DNA from: Chlorocebus sabaeus
Lineage: Eukaryota > Chordata > Mammalia > Primates > Cercopithecidae
DNA length: 64,000 nucleotides
Assembly (NCBI RefSeq): GCF_047675955.1
Contig: NC_132911.1
Span: forward strand, 23,768,565-23,832,564
Direction of reading: 5' to 3'
Part shown: in pieces, positions 56,900 through 64,000 of the stretch
Numbering within the stretch: the stretch's first letter is position 1
Layout: each line of letters starts with the position of its first letter
Program-made: the position numbers and the translations under genes
Notes under the pieces: model-generated
Seen by the model: the letters and a program-made list of their open reading frames with translations, nothing else
Database searches by the model: none
Told to the model about the DNA's origin: nothing

Positions 56900-57395
56900 T
56901 TAGTCTGTTTTGTGTTGCTGTAACAGAATACCACAAGTTGGGTAATTTATGGAGAGAAATAATTTAGGGAAAATGGAGCCTGGGGTGGGGGGGCGGGGGA
57001 GGGGTGTAATTTATGGAGAATGGAGGCCGGGAGGTCCAAGGTTGAGGCGCCCACATCTGGCGAGGGCCTCTTGCTGTGTCATCCCCATGGCAGAGGGTGG
57101 AAGGGAAAGAGAGTGCACGTGAGAGATACCAAGAGAATAGGGAAGGGGGGCAAACTCATCTTGCATCAGGAACCCACTCATGGTAAGTAACCCACTCCCA
57201 TGGTAACTAACAAACTCCTATGGTGAGTAAACCTCTCCTGTGACAAAGCATTATCCCATTTATAAGGGCTCTGCCCTCATGACCTAATCACTCCCTGTAA
57301 GTCCTACCTGTCAACACTTGCACTTGGGATTAAGCTTTTCACACACAAACTTTGGGACACATTTGGGGAATTTGGGGAACATTCAAATCATAGCA
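56900..57395 (-). mobile_element. MaLR-type LTR, antisense, with G-rich insertion
   Basis: 'tagtctgttttgtgttgctg', 'accacaagttgggtaattta', 'cccatttataagggctctgc', 'cctcatgacctaatcactcc', 'tttgggacacatttggggaa'. Contains a short local duplication of 'gtaatttatggaga' around a G-rich run (56944-57021) and a triplicated 'catggtaa-' motif at 57177-57227. Confidence 0.7.
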
Positions 57396-57521
57396 CCCAG
57401 TTTACATTGCCCCTGAACCCAAAAGCCTTTCTCAAGCTCCCAAACCAAATGTCATTTTCCAGAATTGTAGGCCCATTTCATTTTCTTGGGTCTTGACACT
57501 GTCTGCATTGCCAGACACCTT

Positions 57522-57541
57522 TTTTTTTTTTTTTTTTTTTA
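57522..57541 (+). repeat. Poly-T run
   Basis: About 22 consecutive T bases in otherwise unassigned sequence (57396-57654); no Alu or L1 body is attached. Confidence 0.9.
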
Positions 57542-57654
57542 AATTGTTTACATGTTGTTTTTTCAGCTCTGTTGAAAATAAGCATAGAAACTTAGATGTT
57601 TGCCTCTTTTGTATTCTCTCATAGCACACAACCGGTGCCTTTCACACTACACTC

Positions 57655-58058
57655 AATAGGAAGTTAATGTGAGTGCAGAAAAATGGGAATAAAGATATTC
57701 GTGGCAGAAGTGTTCATAATAGTTATAAATGGAAGAATAGTTATTAAAATGTTATTTAAAATGAGGAATAGTGAGATAATGGAATATTATGTAAATATTT
57801 AAATGACATTATAGAATATCATGTAATGTACAACATGATATGCTATTTATAATGTGTTACTAAATCTGAAAGCAAATTACACATTAGCATTGTATGATTT
57901 CAATTCTGAATAAAAAGGTTATATATTCTAAGAAAAACTGAAATTATAACAAAACATGAATAGTGGTCCTTAAATATGGATGGGAATAAGAGGTTTCTTT
58001 CCTTTTTTTTTCAGTTACATTTTTTGCTTTCAAATTATCTGTGATATTATCTGTATTT
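57655..58058 (+). repeat. Left arm of local inverted duplication
   Basis: 404 bp whose reverse complement matches 59000-59403. By eye about 18 differences over 300 aligned bases (about 94%). The sequence looks like an old L1M 3' end in sense orientation ('aatggaatattatgtaaata' is typical). Confidence 0.93.
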
Positions 58059-58999
58059 AATTGATTGTACACCTAATAGAAGTAGAAATAATGTAGCTTT
58101 AATTGGATTTCTAACTGCTTATTTATAACAGCAATTTTTTTAATATCTGAAGAAAACCCTGCTGATTTTTATTTCAATTTTTTTGTTTTTATAGTATCTT
58201 TGGATAACATCTGAGTTTCAGTTGACTTTAATAACCCTTCATTTTAAATGTTCAAACATAAATTTTAAAGGTGTTAAATAGTAATTTGGGCTAAAAAAAA
58301 TAGGCTTTATTGATTGGGTCAGTTCCTATACTGAATTTTGAAAGAAAAAAATTAATAGTTTTTCTAGAGCTTCTTGTTAAAAGTACAATTAACAGTCCCA
58401 GAATTGTGAAGTATAGTACAGTCAAGGTTGTTTGCCCAGGGGCCAAATAATTAAAGGAACATATGTTGGGCAAGTTGGTGGGATGTCAGATAATGGATTT
58501 AAATGACCATATGAACATCTTTGCTGAGTTTTCCAGAATTCAGAGGTTCCCAGATGAATGAGACTGGGATCAAGGGACTAAGGGAATGAGCAGAGCCTGT
58601 AATTGTGGTCGTTTATTCTATGTTGTTTATGCTTATCATAATTGACTCTTCTGTAACAAACAGACATCTGCTATGTAATATTCTCTTACCTACTTGGAAA
58701 GTAAAAACACCTTTCTAGGATTGTTGTAGTGTATTAGAAGCAATCACCCCAGTACATTCTGCCTTCACAGTCAATTACTACCATAAAGACATTACATATA
58801 TCTCTAACCTAACATTCCATCAATTACCAAGGTGATGTTTTTCAACTGTTTTTGATTTACCTAAATAACCTGAGAGAACCAGAGAGAAGTACGGGGATCT
58901 CCATTCAGAGTCATCAGGAAATAATTCAGCATTTATTTGTGTCACTCTAAGAATTCTACTCTCAAAAACAGAACAAAAGCATGGTTTAAATTAAAAATG
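58059..58999. other. Spacer of the inverted duplication
   Basis: 941 bp of unique-looking sequence, no gene or repeat recognised. Confidence 0.4.
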
Positions 59000-59403
59000 T
59001 AATACAAACTTATCACAGATAATTTGAAAGCAAAAAACGTAATTAAAAAAAAAGGAAAGAAACCTCTTATTCCCATCCATATTTAAGGACCACTATTCAT
59101 GTTTTGTTGTAATTTCAGTTTTCCTTAGAATATATAACTTTTTTATTCAAAATTGAGATCATACAATGCTAATGTGTAATTTGCTTTTAAATTTAGTAAC
59201 ACATTATGAATAGCATATCATGTTATACATTACATGATATTCTATAATGTCATTTAAATATTTACATTGAATTCCATTATCTCACTATTCCTTATTTTAA
59301 ATAAAATTTTAATAACTATTCTTCCATTTATAACTATTACAAACACTTCTGTCATGAATATCTTTATTCCCATTTTTCTACATTCATATTAACTTCCTAT
59401 TAC
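59000..59403 (-). repeat. Right arm of local inverted duplication
   Basis: Reverse-complement match of 57655-58058. For example 'cttattcccatccatattta' here equals the reverse complement of the sequence ending near 57990. Homology stops sharply at both ends ('aacttcctatt' outer, 'tatcacagataa' inner). Confidence 0.93.
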
Positions 59404-60090
59404 ATTTATATTGTATCAGATAAATAAGTTCTTCGTTCTCCTTTTCTTTTAATGCATATACTTTTCCTCTGAGTTCTAAAAAAAGTGTTTCTCAAGCTTG
59501 CTTTCTAATTCCCTGTAGTATCCAATCTAATGTATCCTTCCTTCAGTGCACTTTGGTAGATATTATATTTTTCATCTCTAGAAATTTCCTTGAGATTTTC
59601 TCCTCTCCCAGAAAATTATGGTCTAATTTTAGAATGTAATGGTTTCTCAGATAACCCAATGAACAAAAATTAAATATTTGCTAGCATTTTCTTCTCTTAC
59701 AGTGTAAGAGAAGGCTTACACTGTACGCTATTTGTTGATGCCTCAATTCAACCTCATCCTTTAAGTACCTTCTTCCTTAAGTATTTTCATGAGTACTTCA
59801 TAAATAGGTGAGTTCACTGAGATTAATAAGATGAAGAATTATTATTATTAAATGTTAATTATTCAGTAAATTTTGTAAAGTCATTAATACAGCTTATAAA
59901 TATAATATTAGAAATAGTGTTTAAGAGGCAAAACTTCTTAAGAAAGCAAGAAGTTGATTTTATTTTGTTGGAAACTTTTTACACTTTCAAATATGTCCTG
60001 TTTTAATCTCAAGACATTCAGTTGCTTTTAAAAAATAATTTGGTTACAGATTTTTAAAAACCTCTATTAATGGCTAATTTTTCATTAGCT
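59404..60090. other. Unassigned AT-rich sequence with nested hairpins at 59691-59725
   Basis: No gene. Contains two overlapping perfect inverted repeats (see 59691-59725). Confidence 0.4.
59691..59725 (+). repeat. Two overlapping, mutually exclusive hairpins
   Basis: Hairpin 1: cttctcttac (59691-59700) with gtaagagaag (59704-59713), loop AGT. Hairpin 2: tacagtgtaag (59698-59708) with cttacactgta (59715-59725), loop AGAAGG. Both stems are perfect (10 and 11 bp) and share bases, so only one can form at a time. Confidence 0.95.
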
Positions 60091-60158
60091 ACAAATTTCT
60101 TGAGGTTCTTTTTTTTGTTTTGTTTTGTGGGGAGAGGGGTCAGGGATGTGTGTATGTG

Positions 60159-60161
<3 letters not shown>

Positions 60162-60189
<28 letters not shown>
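60162..60189 (+). repeat. TG microsatellite
   Basis: About 14 TG units within a G-rich stretch (60127-60189). Confidence 0.95.
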
Positions 60190-60404
60190 TTCCTCCCAGA
60201 AGTGTAAGAGGGAGTGGGAAGGAAAAAGGGGCAGGAGCAAAGAGTGAGTTGTTAAGAGAAACTCTTGATAAACAGTCTCAACAAGAGACATAACGTTTAT
60301 ATTGACATCACCAGGAATGGTAGCTTTTAAAATAAAGTGAATGAGGAGAACAATAAGTGACTTGGCAAGCAATTGTAAGAAACAATGAACCAAGTTATTC
60401 AATG

Positions 60405-60615
60405 TAACACAAAATTATCACAGATAATTTGAAAGTAAAACATTAGAAAAAAGAAAAAACATCTTTCTTATTCCCATCCATTCATACTTTGTTATAATTC
60501 CAGTTTTCTTAGTATATATAATATAAACTTTTTATGCAGAATTGAGAGAGATCACACAATGCTAATATATAATTTGCTTTTAAATTAAGTAACACCTTAT
60601 GAACAGTATAACCCA
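60405..60615 (-). repeat. Third, diverged copy of the inverted-duplication unit
   Basis: 'ttatcacagataatttgaaa' and 'tcttattcccatccattcat' repeat the start of the right arm (59000 onward), in the same orientation, with more differences and small indels. It covers about half the arm and stops near 60610. Confidence 0.85.
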
Positions 60616-61837
60616 CCAAATTATAACCCTTTGGGGGAAGGCAGATTTGATGCATGTAACTTAAGAGGCCTGTTACACCGGGGCATTGGTTGCTAGTGAT
60701 AGTTTATGGCCTACCAACAACAAAATGTCTCATCCAGTTTTATTAAAACTCATTTAAAAAACTTCTATTACTGCTATATCTTATATATTACTACCCAAAT
60801 AAGATGTACAGAAAGTTTTTTTCAATTATTGGAAAAACAGGATACATGTTGTTTTGTCAGCAGCTGAAAGAACCACCAAATAAAGGTTATTATATTGACC
60901 TGTTCTGAGTCATGTATTCATTCATTCATTCATTCATTCATTCATTCATTCATTCAGTGATGAGTTACTCATTTCACTAAAAGAGTAGGCACTATGTTAA
61001 ATAAAACTTCAAAGGATTAGAATAATCCACTAAGACATTTTGTTCAATTACAGTAGTGGCAATTTATATTATAAATCGAAGTCTAGAAAGTATTCACCAA
61101 AGTGCCTGAAAATGGCTTTTTCTTCCCATCCAAGAGTCAATAATTAGTGCTTAGAACGAAAACACTAGTTCCAAGTTACAACAGATTAGAGGTAGATATG
61201 AGAAAATGGTTTATAGAAATCAGTTGAGTTTTGTTTCTCTTCACTTTCTGTAAAGGTTCTACATAAATCTGAAATGGTTTCACTTGTGTCTTTTATGATG
61301 ATCAGGTTTCTCTTTAACGTGACTAAGTCCACTTTGTATTGTTCATTATATATGCCAAGTACTTATTAATGTGACTGAATTGTAATGTTTGCTCTTGATG
61401 TTGGAGACTTGGACAGTGTCAGAGAAGCCTATACTTGAACCTTCCTAAATCCTCCTCAAAATACTTGTAAACTTTTCCTGTAAGACAACTTATTCTTTAT
61501 CCACTTCAAACCAGATTTTCTTACATTTTGCTTTTCAATTTTCCAGGGGGTGGCTTTCCCAGACAAGCTTAATGAATAAGCTTTTGCTCTATTTCAACAT
61601 TTATAAAACATGAGTCACTTCCTACTATAAAAGTATTTGGCAATACTCAGGGAAAGAGTTATAATGGTGAAACACAAAAACGGGAACAATTTACTCAAGG
61701 AGAAGGGAGGATTCATAAAAAGAAGTAAGGAAGCAGAGAAGACAATCATCCAAAAGGAAAATTCTTCCTCAGTGAGGTATTTTAACCAAGTGGACTTAAG
61801 AACTGAAAAGCTGAGATCTGTGATCTTCAAAAGCCTG
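60616..61837. other. Unassigned sequence with ATTC microsatellite
   Basis: An ATTC tetranucleotide run lies at 60914-60956 (about 11 units). No gene or other repeat recognised. Confidence 0.5.
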
Positions 61838-62008
61838 GCCAAGTCTTAGAATCACTTGGGGGAGTTTTTAACAAACACCAAAGTCTGGGTTTCTCCCCTG
61901 GGGCATATGATTTAATTTGCTTGGGGTGACATCTGAGCATTGGTGTTTATTAATAGTTCTCCAGGTAACACCAATGGACAGAGTTGAGACCACTAGCCTT
62001 GATCATTG
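61838..62008 (+). mobile_element. hAT-Charlie remnant (MER3/MER20-type)
   Basis: 'gtcttagaatcacttggggg', 'catctgagcattggtgttta', 'tagttctccaggtaacacca' and 'gagttgagaccacta' follow the layout of a short nonautonomous hAT element with mirrored ends. Confidence 0.6.
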
Positions 62009-63085
62009 TCTCAACTGCCCATAAGAAATATACAGATAATGTAATCAGAAGTGCATTTTATTTGTATTTCTACAGAAAGTGTGGATTAATTGATCTTTAA
62101 TTTCTTTCGAGTTCCAGAAACATTGCAGTTAGAGGTTAAACACACACAGGCACGATAAAACATCAAGCTGTCAGATCTTTAAAGCAAAAGATAGGGTTTG
62201 GTTGTTAACACAGTCTTTAAATGCCATTGTTCAAAATCTCTAAGTGGTAACATTGTTGCAGTAATAATCACTGATCTTTAATAAAAATAAAATTGTGTAG
62301 TTTGTTCTAAGATTAAACATTAGCCCAAACTCTTAACTTTAGGAATATAAATAGGAATTGGCAAATTCTTTGGAAATAGCTGCCCAGTATTTTATTTCGT
62401 TCCTCTTAAAGGTGAAAGTGATAACATACGAAGAGCGATGTAGGAACGTGGGGTGATGTGCAGCCCTTATCAATATTTTCCTCCATGCTGAGAAAGCTGC
62501 TACAGTTTGAGGTAGCTGGGCCAGGTGTGGTTGATGACTCCTGGGGAATATGTCTATAAGCTCCACAATTGAGGAATACAACAATTGATGTGTGGAGTAG
62601 GGCTGCATGATTCAATACAATGAGGAAGGAGGCAGGGTCTCACTCCTCAAAAATAGCAAATCTTTCTTTTACTAAGCCTTGATTACTTACTTTTATTATA
62701 GTATTAATACACTTACAGGGATTAGTTGGAAGTCATCTCTGAACAAGGATGAAACATTAGGTAACAGAGTCCAAGCAGAAGCACCACTTCCACCAACATA
62801 TCTGAAACCACGGTGCAGACATAGCCCCAATTCTTTCTATGTTGCCTTCTCCTTCCCAAGTGTTAACAGGACTGAACTTCACAATATGCTACTCCCAAAT
62901 CTTACTGACACTTGAGGTTGCAGTCCCTTCTTCCTTCTCTATTTCCGTTAAATCGGAATCTCTTTCAACCATTGTCAAGGTGCCTAACAAATATCCCATT
63001 AAAATTTTTGCTCTCTGATTCATACTTAATTTTTGTTAACTTCAGTTCCTTTGTTGGTGAAAGAAGAATATTACTTGTCCTATAG
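62009..63085. other. Unassigned sequence
   Basis: About 1.1 kb with no gene or repeat recognised. Open frames (62339-62608 minus, 62679-62915 plus) have no domains. Confidence 0.35.
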
Positions 63086-63861
63086 TTTTTTATTATTATT
63101 ATGCTTTATTATACTTTTAGTATACTATATTATACTTTGAGTTCTGGGATACATGTACAGAATGTGCAGGTTTGTTACACAGGTATACGCATGCCATGGT
63201 GGTTTGCTGCACCCATCAACCCATCATCTATGTTAGCTATTTCTCCTAATGCTATCCCTTCCCTAGCCCCTGACCCCCCAACGGGCCCCGGTGTGTGATG
63301 TTCCCCTCCCTGTGTCCCTATGTTCTCACTGATCAGCTCCCACTTATGAGTGAGAACCTGTGATGTTTGGTTTTCTGTTCCTGTGTTAGATTGCTGAGAA
63401 TGATAGTTTCCAACTTATCCATGTCCCTACAAAGGACATGAACTCATCCTTTTTTATGACTGCATAGCATTCCATGGTGTATATGTGCCACATTTTCCTT
63501 ATCCAGTCTATTATTAATGGGCATTTTGGTTGGTTCCAAGTCTTTGCTATTGTGAACAGTGCTGTAATAAACATACATGTTCATGTGTCCTTATAGTAGA
63601 ATGATTTATAATTCTTTGGGTATATACCCAGTAATGGGATTGCTGGGTCAAATGGTATTTCTAGTTCTAGATCTTTGAGGAATCGCCACACTGTCTTCCA
63701 CAATGTTTAAACTAATTTACACACCCACCAACAGTGTAAAAACATTCCTATTTCTCCACATCCTGTCCAGCATCTGTTGTTTCCTGACTTTTTAATGATC
63801 GCCATTCTAACTGGCATGAGATGGTATCTCATTGTAGTATCTCAGTGATGATGAGCTTTTC

Positions 63862-63902
<41 letters not shown>

Positions 63903-64000
63903 TTGCTGCATGTCTTCTTTTGAGAAGTGTGTTCATATCCTTTGCCCACTTTTTGATGGGTTGGGTTGGTTGTTTGGGGCAAAGGATATGTCTTATAGTT
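63086..64000 (-). mobile_element. L1PA 3' end, antisense, running off the window
   Basis: Antisense L1PA in order: 'gagttctgggatacatgtac', 'acgcatgccatggtggtttg', 'agctcccacttatgagtgag', 'ggtatatacccagtaatggg', 'gatcgccattctaactggca', 'ttttgagaagtgtgttcata'. An AT microsatellite (63863-63893) and T-run replace part of the body. After 63960 the sequence leaves the L1 order. Confidence 0.93.

Overview
This window is primate, almost certainly human, nuclear DNA from an AT-rich intergenic or deep-intronic region. The evidence is the repeat content: several Alu elements (including an AluY with a 41-base A-tail), primate-specific L1PA/L1PB 3' ends, MST/THE1 and MLT2 LTRs, a gammaretrovirus-like endogenous provirus, and old mammalian repeats (MIR, L2, MER2, MER5A). 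I find no convincing intact cellular protein-coding gene, tRNA, rRNA or CRISPR array. Nearly all short open frames lie in repeats or look like chance. All family names come from recognising consensus features by eye, not from a database search.

Layout. 1-15 kb: a decayed coding-like relic (715-1564), L2, old L1 pieces, MIRs, a MER2 transposon, then an MLT2A and an MST/THE1 LTR. 15-25.5 kb: L1PB and L1M fragments carrying two Alus with target-site duplications, a long TTTC microsatellite, an L1MA/PB 3' end, and an L1PA insertion with a 5' inversion plus a 102-bp patch copied from DNA about 0.8 kb away. 25.5-39 kb: a small duplicated hairpin-rich block, several antisense Alus, a solo MLT2B LTR, a THE1 LTR and a solo MST LTR with a perfect 5-bp target duplication, and a candidate CTCF motif. 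39.06-46.88 kb: a broken class I endogenous retrovirus with a tRNA-Glu-type primer site, a tandemly repeated leader, a gag matrix relic, and an unusual order in which integrase C-terminus and one env relic precede a reverse-transcriptase/RNase H piece and a second env relic. 47-57.4 kb: L1 fragments, MIRs, an MST LTR, MaLR LTRs, two candidate solo LTRs, MER5A and a second CTCF-like motif. 57.6-60.6 kb: a local inverted duplication (two 404-bp arms about 94% identical by eye, 941-bp spacer) with a third, more diverged copy. 60-64 kb: microsatellites, a hAT remnant and an antisense L1PA that runs to the window end.

The genes do not form a working system. The interest lies in rearrangement: the inverted duplication, the patched inverted L1, the mosaic provirus, and a pair of mutually exclusive hairpins at 59.69 kb.
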